Shown here in pieces: positions 25,642 to 34,916 of a stretch of DNA of 64,000 nucleotides. The stretch is from NCBI RefSeq assembly GCF_900269665.1, contig NZ_LT985361.1, positions 3,358,802 to 3,422,801 of the forward strand, in the 5' to 3' direction. The stretch is from Nocardia suismassiliense (GTDB lineage Bacteria; Actinomycetota; Actinomycetes; Mycobacteriales; Mycobacteriaceae). A program made the position numbers and the translations under genes. Positions within the stretch are counted from its first letter, which is position 1. Each line of letters opens with the position of its first letter. A model generated the notes under the pieces. The model saw only the letters and a program-made list of their open reading frames with translations. It was not told where the DNA came from and did not search any database.

Positions 25642-25783
25642 GAACTTATTGTGCCAGCGGATTCTCTGCACAGGATCTCCACACTCGACACCGAGGACCT
25701 GCACAATCGGTGTCTAGGTTGGCCTGCAGGTATCCGGAAGGGCTCGCCGCTGGTGGCGGCGGGCCGACGCACATGGAGGTCGT

Positions 25784-26551
25784 ATGCAGGGTGAGTTTTC
25801 CCGGTGGGCAACCGAGTTCGAGGCGAAGGTAGTGGCTCGGGCGGCGGCGGGGGACCCGGACTGGGACCGGGGAGCGCACCTCGATCCGGCGGTCGCGCGC
25901 AGTGTGCAGCGGTTTCAGGTCGGCGAGAGCGGGGACGGGGCAAATTTGATTGCCAAGGCCGAAGCCGCAGGCGACCCGGAGTATGCCGCCGCGGTGCGAT
26001 TGTTCGTCGCCGAGGAGGTCAATCATGCCCGGATGCTGGAGCTGCTGCTGAAGGCCGGTGGGGCGCAGACCATTCGCGGGCACTGGAGCGACGCGGTGTT
26101 CGTCCGGCTGCGGCGGGCGCTGGGTTTGCGATTGGAGTTGATGGTGCTGATGGTCGCCGAGGTGGTCGCGCTGCGGTACTACCGCGCGTTGCGCGACGGC
26201 ACCGACGACGCGCTGACCGCCCAGGTCGCCGGGCTGATCCTGAACGACGAACTGCGGCACGTGCCGTTTCACTGTCACCGCCTGCGGCTCGCGTTCGCGA
26301 CGGCCTCGGGTCCGGCCCGGCTCATCCCGGTGCTGCTGTGGTGGCTCGTGCTGATCGGCGCGACCGTGGTGGTCGCCGCCGACCACGGACCCGCGTTGCG
26401 CCGATTGGGCGTCACCCGAACCGGTTTCGTGCTCGACGTGATCGCTTTGTTCAAGGGCATTGTGCCCACTGCTGTCTCCGCCGAGTCGGTGGCCATTACC
26501 AGTAGCGGGACCGGAGCGCGCCGGGCCGCGCTCAATTTGTTGAAACATTGA
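25784..26551 (+). CDS. Ferritin-like diiron protein
   Basis: This 255-residue helical protein has VAEEVNHARML (about 76-86) and LNDELRHVPFH (about 149-159), which match the ExxH pairs of ferritin-like diiron folds. A hydrophobic stretch (LIPVLLWWLVLIGATVVVAA) suggests membrane association. GGAGG precedes the ATG. It could be an oxidoreductase or desaturase-like protein; the reaction is unknown. It is divergent from the HD gene. Confidence 0.7.
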   Translation: MQGEFSRWATEFEAKVVARAAAGDPDWDRGAHLDPAVARSVQRFQVGESGDGANLIAKAEAAGDPEYAAAVRLFVAEEVNHARMLELLLKAGGAQTIRGHWSDAVFVRLRRALGLRLELMVLMVAEVVALRYYRALRDGTDDALTAQVAGLILNDELRHVPFHCHRLRLAFATASGPARLIPVLLWWLVLIGATVVVAADHGPALRRLGVTRTGFVLDVIALFKGIVPTAVSAESVAITSSGTGARRAALNLLKH

Positions 26552-26616
26552 TCATGATCGGCACGAGATGCGCCGTCGCGCAGCGTTTTTGGCGCGCCTG
26601 ACCGGTTTGTTCTGGC

Positions 26617-26967
26617 ATGGTGTCAGATGTGACCGAGTTCAGCGACAGGGGCAAGCTGATGTACCTGGTCGAAATCTCCGAAGCCGACCGCTCGAGCCCG
26701 CTCTGGTGGCAGGTGAGCAACGCCGGGGGTGCCGCGCAGGTGGCGGCCGCTCTGGTCGAGATGGCGGTGCGCCTGGAACTCGAGCTGCCCTACCACCCGA
26801 GCGAGGTCCGCTGCTGGTACCGCTACGAAGTGCGCTGGCCCGACGGCGGAATCCTGGAAGGCTTCGAGGGCGCGGTCGAGCCGCTGCTCATCCCCGATGA
26901 CCTGCGCGCACTGGCCCGCTCGGTCATCGCGGTGACCGTGCGCGACCGGCGACGGCGCAGCGAGTAG
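26617..26967 (+). CDS. Hypothetical protein
   Basis: This 116-residue beta-rich protein has WWQVSNAGGAAQVAAALVEM and WYRYEVRWPDGGILEGFEGA. It is not recognised. The ATG at 26617 has no clear ribosome site. A better-supported start may be ATG 26659 (AGGGG eight bases upstream), giving about 102 residues beginning MYLVEISEADRSS. It lies alone before the biosynthetic operon. Confidence 0.55.
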   Translation: MVSDVTEFSDRGKLMYLVEISEADRSSPLWWQVSNAGGAAQVAAALVEMAVRLELELPYHPSEVRCWYRYEVRWPDGGILEGFEGAVEPLLIPDDLRALARSVIAVTVRDRRRRSE

Positions 26968-27018
26968 CGAGGACCGAACGGTGCTGACCCCGGGGTGGTC
27001 GCCCGAGGTCAGCCCTGC

Positions 27019-28545
27019 CTAGTGCCGGGACAGTTCGTGGATGTCGTGCAACAGCGCCTTCAGTAGGCGGGCGGGCAGGTCTTCGCCGAAGCGGGCGGTG
27101 TCGGCGGTGACGTGCACGCTGAGGCCGTGTCCGCGGCGGTCGTCGAGCAGTTCGACGCGGACGGGCAGGCTGGTGTGGTCGCGCATGTCCTCCTCGGCCG
27201 CGATCAGGCCTGCGGCGAGTAGTTCGTCGCGTGGGTGGAAGCGGACGTAGTTGAACATGACGTCGTAGGGGTCGCCGCCGAGCAGTTTGCGGACCTCGGA
27301 ATGCGGGAAACGGCGGTGGGCCAGTAGCCGATTCTCCGCCTCGAAGGCTCGCCGGGCGGTGTCTTGCCAGTCGCCGTCGCGCAGTTCGAGGCGCAGCGGC
27401 AGTTGATTGAGGAACAGGCCGAGGGTGACATCGGAGCCTGCGCGTTCCGGCCGTCCGTTGAGCAACAGTCCGACCACCGGGGCTTCGGTGTTCCAGACCT
27501 CGCCCACGGCAGCGCAGTTCGCCGCCAGCAGCAGGCTTTTCAGCGGCAGACCCCACTGCGCGGACAATTCTTCGAGGCGCCGGGTGTCGGCGTCGGGCAC
27601 CGCGGCGCTTACTTTGCGATGCACCGGAACGTCGTGCCCCGGGTCGGGCACCGTGCCGGCCAGTTCCCGGAACAGATCCGCGGAGTCGGTCGCCCGCATG
27701 GCTTCGCGTTCGAGGCGGATGAACTCCGAATATGGCACCGGGTCGGGGAATTTCGGCGGTTCCCCGTCGAGCAGGCCCGCGTAGGTGCGCACCAGCTCGT
27801 TGCAGAACACCGCCTCGCTCCACCCGTCGAGGATCGCGTGATGGAACGAGTAGGACAGCGTGAAAGCCCGAGTATCGGTGGTGGTGGCGTGAACTCGCAC
27901 CAACGGTGCGGATTCCGGATCGAATGGTTGCGCGAGCTCCGCCATGATCTGCTCGTACCGTTGGGTTTTCACCGTGTCATCGAGTCCGCGATGGTCATCC
28001 GTGCTCAGCGGGATCGGCGCGGACCGCTGCACCAACTGCATCGGTTCGCTGAAGGTAGCCAGGTCGAACCGGCTGCGCAGCAAGGGATGTCGTGCCGACA
28101 GCAGATCCAGGGCCTGCCGCAGCACCGTGGGTTCCAACGGCCGATGCACGGTGCGCGAGACGACATCGAGGTAGAACGCGCCGTCGCTGATCAGGCTCTC
28201 GTGAATGAGCCCGAGTTGCAGCCGCGCCGCCGGATACGCCTGGTCGACATCGTCGGGTATCCGCGCCTGATCCAGCAGCGACAGCAGGTCGTCGGTACCG
28301 GCCGCGGCCCGGTCGGCGGACCTGGCCAGGGCCGCGCAGGCGCCGCGGGGGGTCGGATTGCGGAACAGGTCGAGCAGCGTCAGCGCCAGACCTTGCTCCT
28401 GCGCCGCCCCGAGCACCTTGAGTGCGAGCAGCGAATCGCCGCCGAGGGAGAAGAAGTCGTCGTCGGGGCCGACCTGGTCGACGCGCAGTACTTCCTGCCA
28501 GATGGCGGCGAATACGTCCTCGGGCGCCGCGGTGTTGTCGTTCAT
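27019..28545 (-). CDS. NRPS protein, PCP-condensation didomain
   Basis: This 508-residue protein is the last gene of the biosynthetic operon. It has a peptidyl carrier domain (GGDSLLA, phosphopantetheine Ser38) and then a condensation domain (about 85-500) with HHAILDG at 235-241 (catalytic His236). The C domain ends without an A domain, so it must accept an acyl or aminoacyl chain loaded on its own PCP by another protein. A good GAAGGA site precedes the ATG. As the last gene it may catalyse the final coupling step; this is inference from domain order. Confidence 0.88.
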   Translation of the reverse strand: MNDNTAAPEDVFAAIWQEVLRVDQVGPDDDFFSLGGDSLLALKVLGAAQEQGLALTLLDLFRNPTPRGACAALARSADRAAAGTDDLLSLLDQARIPDDVDQAYPAARLQLGLIHESLISDGAFYLDVVSRTVHRPLEPTVLRQALDLLSARHPLLRSRFDLATFSEPMQLVQRSAPIPLSTDDHRGLDDTVKTQRYEQIMAELAQPFDPESAPLVRVHATTTDTRAFTLSYSFHHAILDGWSEAVFCNELVRTYAGLLDGEPPKFPDPVPYSEFIRLEREAMRATDSADLFRELAGTVPDPGHDVPVHRKVSAAVPDADTRRLEELSAQWGLPLKSLLLAANCAAVGEVWNTEAPVVGLLLNGRPERAGSDVTLGLFLNQLPLRLELRDGDWQDTARRAFEAENRLLAHRRFPHSEVRKLLGGDPYDVMFNYVRFHPRDELLAAGLIAAEEDMRDHTSLPVRVELLDDRRGHGLSVHVTADTARFGEDLPARLLKALLHDIHELSRH

Positions 28546-28568
28546 CGAGAGTTCCTTCCGTAGCGAGG

Positions 28569-29867
28569 TCACAACTGCCCCAGTTCCGCCGCGGTGACCG
28601 TGCGGGTGTGCGCCGGAGCGTCCGGCGCGGCCGGGAAGTCGAATCGGTAGCGCAGGGTCGACTCGACTTTCGTTGCGAGCACGGCCAATTCGTCGATATC
28701 GCGGGCTTCGCCCATCACGATGTCCATCTCCCGGGTCTCCACTCCGCCGGGAAATGGCGTGCCGGGCCGGGCATATGGCCGATGCAGGGTGACGCCGGGC
28801 AGCTGCTTGACGGCGTCTACACCGTCGACGGCGACCAGCGTGGCGGGCAGACGCGGCGCGGGGTGGAACAGCTGGAAATAGGCCTGTCCTCGGTAAACCG
28901 GTGGGGTACTCACCGATTCGCCGAGTGCGATGCGCCCGGCCAGCTCGATCAGATCCAAGCCCAGAGCGCGCCTGGCGAGTTCGTTGATGCCGCCGCCGAG
29001 CCTTCCGTTGACCTCGATCAGCCGCGGCCCCTGCGGGGTGAGCTTGACCTCGGTGTGGGTGAGTCCCGCGACCACACCGAGCGCCTCGACGGCCTGCCGC
29101 GCCAGCGCGCGTACCTGCTCGTCCTCATCCGGGCTGAGCGGCGAGGGCCAGAACCGGCCGGTCTCCCGAAACGGCGGCACCATCGGGAATTTGCCGGTGA
29201 CGGCCAGATCATGAATGTGCCCGTCCTGCACCACGCTCTCGATGGAGACGTAGTCACCGAACGGACCGCAGTCGCGACCGGCCAGGTACTCCTCGAGCAC
29301 GAGCGTGCCCCCGGCCACCAGGCCGGGCCGGTCCTGCGCGAGCAGCGTTCGTGTCAGCTCGAGGCCCGCGGCCGCGTCGTCGATGTAGAAGGTGTTGCGG
29401 CTGCCGCCGCCGTGCGCCGGTTTGAGCACGGCGGGCAGTCCGGTCGCGGCGACGGCGGCGGGCCAGTCGGACTCGGCGTCGATCCGGTGACAGCGCACGG
29501 CGTCGACGCCCGCCTCACGCAGCGCGGCGCGCTGCTGCCACTTGTCGGTCAGCAGCCCGAGGGTCCGTCGATCGTGGAACGGCAGCCCGAGCTCATGTGC
29601 CAGTTCGACCGCCAGACCGAGACCGCGCTCGGTGTAGGTGACCACGCCGCCGGGCCGGTGCGCGCGCACCGCATCGGCAGCGAGCGCGGCCGACTCTGCC
29701 CATAAGACCGAACCGAGTTGGGACAGTAGGGGTTCCATCGTGCGGGTGTGCTCGTTCGGTTCGAGAACGAAGACACAGTTCGCCCACCCCGCCAGTCCGA
29801 CGGCGATATCGCCCGGATGCGCGGCGCCGTCGTCATAGACGACCACGAGGGTCGGGCGTTCACTCAT
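28569..29867 (-). CDS. ATP-grasp ligase
   Basis: This 432-residue ATP-grasp enzyme has the glycine-rich nucleotide loop (VLKPAHGGGSRNTFYID), the ATP-binding acidic patch (VLEEYLAGRDCGPFGDYVSI) and the metal-binding HTEVKLTPQGPRLIEVNGRLGG. This resembles carboxylate-amine ligases of peptide antibiotics (dapdiamide-type and L-amino-acid ligases). It should form an amide bond by acyl phosphate chemistry. AGGCAGG lies before the ATG. It sits between the second A-PCP gene and the PCP-C gene, within the operon, which supports a role in the product assembly. Confidence 0.85.
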   Translation of the reverse strand: MSERPTLVVVYDDGAAHPGDIAVGLAGWANCVFVLEPNEHTRTMEPLLSQLGSVLWAESAALAADAVRAHRPGGVVTYTERGLGLAVELAHELGLPFHDRRTLGLLTDKWQQRAALREAGVDAVRCHRIDAESDWPAAVAATGLPAVLKPAHGGGSRNTFYIDDAAAGLELTRTLLAQDRPGLVAGGTLVLEEYLAGRDCGPFGDYVSIESVVQDGHIHDLAVTGKFPMVPPFRETGRFWPSPLSPDEDEQVRALARQAVEALGVVAGLTHTEVKLTPQGPRLIEVNGRLGGGINELARRALGLDLIELAGRIALGESVSTPPVYRGQAYFQLFHPAPRLPATLVAVDGVDAVKQLPGVTLHRPYARPGTPFPGGVETREMDIVMGEARDIDELAVLATKVESTLRYRFDFPAAPDAPAHTRTVTAAELGQL

Positions 29868-29895
29868 GCCGACCTGCCTTTCCGCCGGAGCCGAT

Positions 29896-31704
29896 TCACA
29901 GCTCGACGACCGTGACGGCCCGGCCTGGGGTAGGGACCGGCGCGGACGGACCATCCAGCGCGGCGGCCAGCTCGGCGATCGAGGCGTGCGCGTAGATCTG
30001 GGCGATGACCAGCGCCGGATAGTGCCGCCGCAGCCGCGCGAACACGGTCAGTGCTTTGAAGGAATCCCCGCCGATCTCCATGAACCGCTCGTCCCGCCCG
30101 ATCTCGGCCCGGCCGAGCACTTCGCACCAAATCCCTGCTACTAGTTGCTCGGTCGGCGTGCGCGGCGGATCTGTCGCGCGGATGGGGGCAGGCCCGCTGT
30201 CGGCTAGCGCGCGCAGAGCGGCGAAGTCGGCCTTGCCGTTCGGGGTGACCGGAATATGCGGCACCGGCACGATCCGGCTCGGCACCAGCGCGGACGGCAG
30301 TTCGTCGCGCAGCGACCGGGTCAGCTCCGCCGGTTCCGCAGTTCCCACTACGTAGGCCACCAGTTCGAGCGGCTGGTCCGGGTGCGCGCGCTCGCCGGTG
30401 ACCACCGCCTGCCGCACGCCGGGCGAAACCAGCAGCGCCGCTTCGACTTCCCCCGGCTCGACCCGATTACCGCGGATCTTGATCTGCCGGTCGGCCCGCC
30501 CCAGATAGTCGAGCGAGCCGCCGGGCTCGCGGATCACCAGGTCGTCGGTGCAGTAGAACCGGGCATCGGAGGCGTCGAGCCGGATGAACTTCGCCTCGGT
30601 GCGCGCGGTGTCGCCGAGATAGCCCAGTGCCACGCATTCGCCGCCGAGATACAGCGTGCCCGGTGTCCCGTCCGGTACCGGAGCCAACTCGTCGTCGAGC
30701 ACCACGGCGCGTACGCCGCTGAGCGCGGTGCCGACCGGAACCCGGGGCCGCTGCGCGTCCGCGGTCGTCACCCGGTGCATGGTCGCCAGAATGGTGGCCT
30801 CGGACGGGCCGTAACCGTTGTGCACTTCCAGGTTCGGCCGGGCGCGCAGGATCGCGGCGGCCAGCCGCGGCGGGAAGGCCTCGCCGGCGACCACGAGCAG
30901 GCGCTGCGGCAGTAGCGCGGCGAGATCGCCTTCGGCGGCCAGCGCTTCGAGCTGGGACGGTGTGTAGGTGAGGCAGTCGGCGGGGTGCGCCGCCAGATCT
31001 GCGGCCAGCGCGACCGGATCGAGAGTTGTTTCGCGCGAATACACGTCCAGCCGGGCACCGGACAGCAGCGCCCCGTACACCGACACCTTGCCGAGGTCGG
31101 CGGCGAAAGTCGTGGTGAGACCGAAGCTGTCGATGGGCACGGCCACCCGCTCCCAGAAAGCCGCGCAGTAGTTGAGCAAGGCACGATGGGAGACCTGAAC
31201 GGCCTTCGGGGTGCCGGTCGATCCGGACGTGCACACCAGATAGGCGACGTCGTCGCGGTGCAGGCCGGACGCGAGGTCGACGGGCGCTCCCTTCGCCGCG
31301 TCGGTGAGCACATGCACCGGCAAGTCGTCGTCGAAAAGCCGCGATCGGTTCCGCGGATCGGTGAGTACGGCTCTGGCACCGGTGGTTTCGAGCAACGCGC
31401 GCAGCCGCGGCTCTGGATCGGTCGCCTCGAGGTGCACGTACGCCGCACCGACCGACCACGCGCCGAGCACCCCGGCCAGGCAGCGGACGGACCGATCCAT
31501 CAGTGTGGCAACAACATCGCCGCGGCCGATGCCCTGGCCGCGCAACCAGGCGGCCACCGCGCCTGCGCTGCCGGCCAGTTCGCGGTAGGTGAGCTGAATA
31601 TCGCCCTGCCGCAAGGCCGGACGATCGGGAAGTTCTGTGGCGAGATAGGCGAAGGTGTGTGCCGCGGTCGCGGACTGTCGCAGCGTCGCAGACAGGGTCG
31701 ACAT
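29896..31704 (-). CDS. NRPS adenylation-PCP didomain, unusual A4 motif
   Basis: This 602-residue protein has an adenylation domain (about 1-500; YLVCTSGSTGTPKAVQ, GYGPSEATIL, YLGRADRQIKIRG) and a PCP (GGDSFKALT, Ser548). At the A4 motif, where amino acid-activating domains have FDxSxxE with Asp235 binding the substrate amino group, this one reads FAADLGKVSVYG: the first Asp is Ala and another Asp follows two residues on. The substrate may therefore be a non-alpha amino acid or another carboxylate. Start ATG at 31704 has only a weak ribosome site. It lies between ACP and ATP-grasp genes. Confidence 0.88.
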   Translation of the reverse strand: MSTLSATLRQSATAAHTFAYLATELPDRPALRQGDIQLTYRELAGSAGAVAAWLRGQGIGRGDVVATLMDRSVRCLAGVLGAWSVGAAYVHLEATDPEPRLRALLETTGARAVLTDPRNRSRLFDDDLPVHVLTDAAKGAPVDLASGLHRDDVAYLVCTSGSTGTPKAVQVSHRALLNYCAAFWERVAVPIDSFGLTTTFAADLGKVSVYGALLSGARLDVYSRETTLDPVALAADLAAHPADCLTYTPSQLEALAAEGDLAALLPQRLLVVAGEAFPPRLAAAILRARPNLEVHNGYGPSEATILATMHRVTTADAQRPRVPVGTALSGVRAVVLDDELAPVPDGTPGTLYLGGECVALGYLGDTARTEAKFIRLDASDARFYCTDDLVIREPGGSLDYLGRADRQIKIRGNRVEPGEVEAALLVSPGVRQAVVTGERAHPDQPLELVAYVVGTAEPAELTRSLRDELPSALVPSRIVPVPHIPVTPNGKADFAALRALADSGPAPIRATDPPRTPTEQLVAGIWCEVLGRAEIGRDERFMEIGGDSFKALTVFARLRRHYPALVIAQIYAHASIAELAAALDGPSAPVPTPGRAVTVVEL

Positions 31705-31730
31705 GGAGAACTCGATTCGATCGGGGTAAG

Positions 31731-31988
31731 TCAGCGGAGGCGGGGCAGGGACGCCGGACGGGCGGTGGCGATCAGGTCGGCCAGCGCCGCGACGGTCGCA
31801 GTCTGGAAGTAGGTCTTGAGATCGAGCCGGATCGCGAAGCGGTCTTCCAGCGCGGTGAACAGGCGCAGCGCGGTGTGGCTGGTCCAGTTGTCCAGCTCGT
31901 CGAACCGGCGCTCCTCGGTGATCTGCTCGGGCGGCAGATCGGTGACCGTGGAGATCAATTGGGCGAGTGTGGTTTTCGGATCAGACAT
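31731..31988 (-). CDS. Acyl carrier protein (glyceryl-ACP type)
   Basis: This 85-residue ACP has the attachment Ser37 in the context NWTSHTALRLFTALED. The usual carrier motif is DSL; here it is TSH, with Asp replaced by Thr and Leu by His. The WxSxxxLxL pattern is that of ACPs paired with FkbH enzymes. Its ATG overlaps the FkbH stop by eight bases, so the pair is translationally coupled. It should carry the glyceryl unit made by the FkbH enzyme. Confidence 0.88.
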   Translation of the reverse strand: MSDPKTTLAQLISTVTDLPPEQITEERRFDELDNWTSHTALRLFTALEDRFAIRLDLKTYFQTATVAALADLIATARPASLPRLR

Positions 31989-33870
31989 GGGGTTTCGTCC
32001 ATTCGTCGGTGTGGACCGAGATCCACGCGGGGGACAGGGCCGGACGCGGGTCGAGCGGGAGGATCCGGCGCGTGCCGCCGTCGGCATCGGGCTCGCGGTC
32101 GGCCGCGACGAAACCGGCGTCGGCCAGGAACTTCTCGGCCGGCCCGTTGCGGCCGCTGCTGCGGAAGGCCGCCTCGAGCCGCACCACGCCCGTCGCGACC
32201 GCCTCGTCGATCACCGTTTGCAGCACCGCGAATTCGATACCGCGCGCGAAGACCCGGCAGCTCATGACGGCGTTCTCGATGAGCCAGTGGTCGGTGTGCT
32301 TGGCGATCCACAACGCACCGACCATGCCCTCGCGGCCGAATCGATCGCTGACCTCGAAACCGAGCACGGCGTGCTCGGCGGAGCCGGCCATGCTGCGCGT
32401 CTGCTGCGCCGTATGCGCGCGCCCGGTGAGATTGAACTGGTTGGTGCGCCCGCCGAGCTGCACGATGCGCGGCAGCAGGTACTCGTCGGCCCGGCGGACG
32501 GTGACCTCGATGCCGAGATCGGTCAGGTAGCCGTCGAGCGCGGAGCGGCTGCTCGTCCACTCCTGCCTGCGCACCCGGGCTCGATACAGGTCGGTGCGCT
32601 GCCGGTCGGTGTCGGTGGTGGTGAGCACGGTGAAGTGGTCGCCGGACAGCAGCGTGCCGAGGTGCCCGGCCGGGTCGCCCGCCAGCGGTACCACGGTCAC
32701 CTGTGGCAGCGCGCGACCGACGAGCTCGCATTCGAACGCCGAGTCGTCGGCGAAGACCAGGCTGTCCAGCCCGAGATTCAGCTCGGCCGCGATCGCCGCC
32801 AGACTGCCGTCCTTGGGCTCCCAGTTCGCCTTGACGGCGACGAAATCATCTGTGCGAACCAGCATTTCGGGATGCTCGGTGAGCACCTGTGCCACCAGGT
32901 CCGGATCGTTCTTGCTGGCGACCGCGAGCAGCACGCCCTGATCGCGCAGCGCCAGCACTGCCCGCTGAAACTCGGTGTACGCATTGCCCGGGTACAGCGA
33001 GCCGAGCTCGATGTTCTCCGGCCCGTCGTCGCCGAGTACGCCGCCCCACAGGGTGTTGTCCAGGTCCAGCACCAGGCACTTCTTGGCGCGGCCGGTCAAC
33101 GCGCGGGCGTACCCGGCGATCTGCCCGGCGTACAGCTGCTCGACCGCGGGGGACCAGGCCATGCTGCCGAAGCGGTAGAGCCGATCGTCGCGCAACGCGA
33201 CGGCGGCGTCGGTGAGCAGCAGTTCCAGGTCCACTACGTCGACGTTGTCGATGCGATCGGCGAATTCGAGTAGGCCACTGTTGAGTTCGCGCCAGGCCCG
33301 GCCCAGCCGCGCGCGGGACCGGTAAGCGTTGACGGTCCGCCATCGGAGCTGTGGCAGCGGCACGGTGTGTACCAGTACGGTGCCTGCGGTGCGGGCCGCG
33401 AAAGCCGACACTGCCGTACCGAACAGGTCGAGGCGCTGCGTGAGGAGGTCGCGCACGGTGTCGAGATCCGCGGGATCGGCGTCGCGGGGGAGGAACAGCT
33501 CCTCGTGGATCGGGCATACCGTGAGTGCGGGTGCGAATCGCGCCAAGGCGGACTCCGGATCGTTCAGCTGCATGAGCAGTTGATCCGGTGGCGTCAGGTG
33601 GAACTCTGGGTCGATGCCCGCCGCGAGCAACGAAATGCGGAGCAGCGGAACGAGATTGTCGGCGGTGAAGGAACCGGCCACGGCCACCCGCAGCGGGTGC
33701 GGCGTGGTGCCCGGCCTGCGCACCAGCGCGGAGTCGATGCGGGCGAGCAGCCTGCCCGCCTCGCGGGCGGTGCCGATATCGGGGGTGTGCGCCAGCGCGG
33801 CAGGCAGCGCGGGATCGGGCTCGGCGCCCGGCGCGGTGAGCCGCCGGACGCGTTCGAGTAGGTCGTCCAC
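31981..33870 (-). CDS. FkbH-like glyceryl-ACP synthase (HAD superfamily)
   Basis: This 629-residue enzyme has the HAD motif DLDNTLWGG with nucleophile Asp269 and Asp271, the motif KNDPDLVAQ and FADDSAFE, and a C-terminal acyltransferase-like (GNAT) part (about 430-629). FkbH proteins dephosphorylate 1,3-bisphosphoglycerate and load glycerate on an ACP. Its partner ACP overlaps it directly. GTG at 33870 has GAGGAGG just upstream; the long frame to 33882 adds four residues. Together with the KAS III gene it forms the tetronate-type glyceryl-ACP trio. Confidence 0.88.
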   Translation of the reverse strand: MDDLLERVRRLTAPGAEPDPALPAALAHTPDIGTAREAGRLLARIDSALVRRPGTTPHPLRVAVAGSFTADNLVPLLRISLLAAGIDPEFHLTPPDQLLMQLNDPESALARFAPALTVCPIHEELFLPRDADPADLDTVRDLLTQRLDLFGTAVSAFAARTAGTVLVHTVPLPQLRWRTVNAYRSRARLGRAWRELNSGLLEFADRIDNVDVVDLELLLTDAAVALRDDRLYRFGSMAWSPAVEQLYAGQIAGYARALTGRAKKCLVLDLDNTLWGGVLGDDGPENIELGSLYPGNAYTEFQRAVLALRDQGVLLAVASKNDPDLVAQVLTEHPEMLVRTDDFVAVKANWEPKDGSLAAIAAELNLGLDSLVFADDSAFECELVGRALPQVTVVPLAGDPAGHLGTLLSGDHFTVLTTTDTDRQRTDLYRARVRRQEWTSSRSALDGYLTDLGIEVTVRRADEYLLPRIVQLGGRTNQFNLTGRAHTAQQTRSMAGSAEHAVLGFEVSDRFGREGMVGALWIAKHTDHWLIENAVMSCRVFARGIEFAVLQTVIDEAVATGVVRLEAAFRSSGRNGPAEKFLADAGFVAADREPDADGGTRRILPLDPRPALSPAWISVHTDEWTKPHV

Positions 33871-33894
33871 GACCCTCCTCACTTTCGTAGTCGG

Positions 33895-34896
33895 TCAGAT
33901 GCGCAGCAGGGTGCAGGCCCAGTGCATGCCGGTGCCCATGCTCAGCAGGGCGACGAGGTCGCCGGTGACGAGTTCGCCGGTGGCCAGCAGCCGCTCCAGG
34001 CTCAGTAGTTGGTCGGCCGGGCCGAAATGGCCGTGGTCGCAGGCGATCTCGATATTGGTGCGATCGAGCGGCATGCCGAGCGCCTTGGCCAGATCGGCGA
34101 AGGCGCCGGCATTGTCGTGCAGGTACAGCACCCGCTCGATCTCGCCGATCGCGACATCCGCACTCGCACAGGCACGTTCGACGACCTCGCGGTTGCGGGT
34201 GTGCAGTTGCTCGACGAAGGCGAGTGCGGCGCGGCCGTCTCCGTCGAAGAAGGTGTCCATGCGGTCGATCAGTCCGGCGATGGCGGGCCGCTCGGCGTCC
34301 TGCGCGAACGGGCGGGCGGCGCCGCCGATCTCCATCCGCATGAAGTCCGCGTAGCGGCCGTCGGTGACGACCTCGGTCGCCAGCCAGCGGCACTCCGGGT
34401 GGTCGCGGCGCAGGACCGCGGCCGCCGCACCGTCCGAGCTCAACGAGGTGCTCGTTTCGACACGGTCCCAATAGGTTTCACAGATTCGGTTGGCCGCGAT
34501 GACCAGTGCGGTCCGGTACTTGGGATGGGTGGCGAATTTTCCGGCGACGATGTCGAACGCCGCGACACCGCCACCGCAGGCCTGGCTCAGCAGGATCGCC
34601 TCCGCCAGCGGGGTATCGAGGCGGCCCGCTACCGCGGCGGCAGGATCCCAATACAGGTATTCGGCGATATCGGTGATCGCCAGCACCACCAGATCGACCT
34701 CGCCCGCACCGATTCCGGCGCGACGCAATGCGGCCTCCCCGGCGCGCACGGCCAGGTCGGTCAGGCCGACCTCGGCCGGCGCGCGGTGCAGGCGGCGGTA
34801 GCCCCACTGCCGCACCTTCTGGTCGTCGCCGGCCAGCTCGTCGATGGTGACGGGTGCGCCGAGGGCGTACCCGATCGCCATGATGCCCAATGACAT
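33895..34896 (-). CDS. Ketoacyl-ACP synthase III-like enzyme
   Basis: This 333-residue KAS III-fold protein has the active Cys107 (LSQACGGGVAAFD). Later HDNAGAF and ACDHGHFGPADQL probably supply the His and the Asn/His partner. In tetronate and related pathways this type of enzyme joins a polyketide or acyl chain to glyceryl-ACP. It is followed 24 bases later by FkbH and then by the ACP. The long frame up to 36609 is a shadow of the M28 peptidase gene. AAGGGA precedes the ATG. Confidence 0.85.
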   Translation of the reverse strand: MSLGIMAIGYALGAPVTIDELAGDDQKVRQWGYRRLHRAPAEVGLTDLAVRAGEAALRRAGIGAGEVDLVVLAITDIAEYLYWDPAAAVAGRLDTPLAEAILLSQACGGGVAAFDIVAGKFATHPKYRTALVIAANRICETYWDRVETSTSLSSDGAAAAVLRRDHPECRWLATEVVTDGRYADFMRMEIGGAARPFAQDAERPAIAGLIDRMDTFFDGDGRAALAFVEQLHTRNREVVERACASADVAIGEIERVLYLHDNAGAFADLAKALGMPLDRTNIEIACDHGHFGPADQLLSLERLLATGELVTGDLVALLSMGTGMHWACTLLRI

Positions 34897-34916
34897 TCGT
34901 CGTCCCTTCGGTGCGG

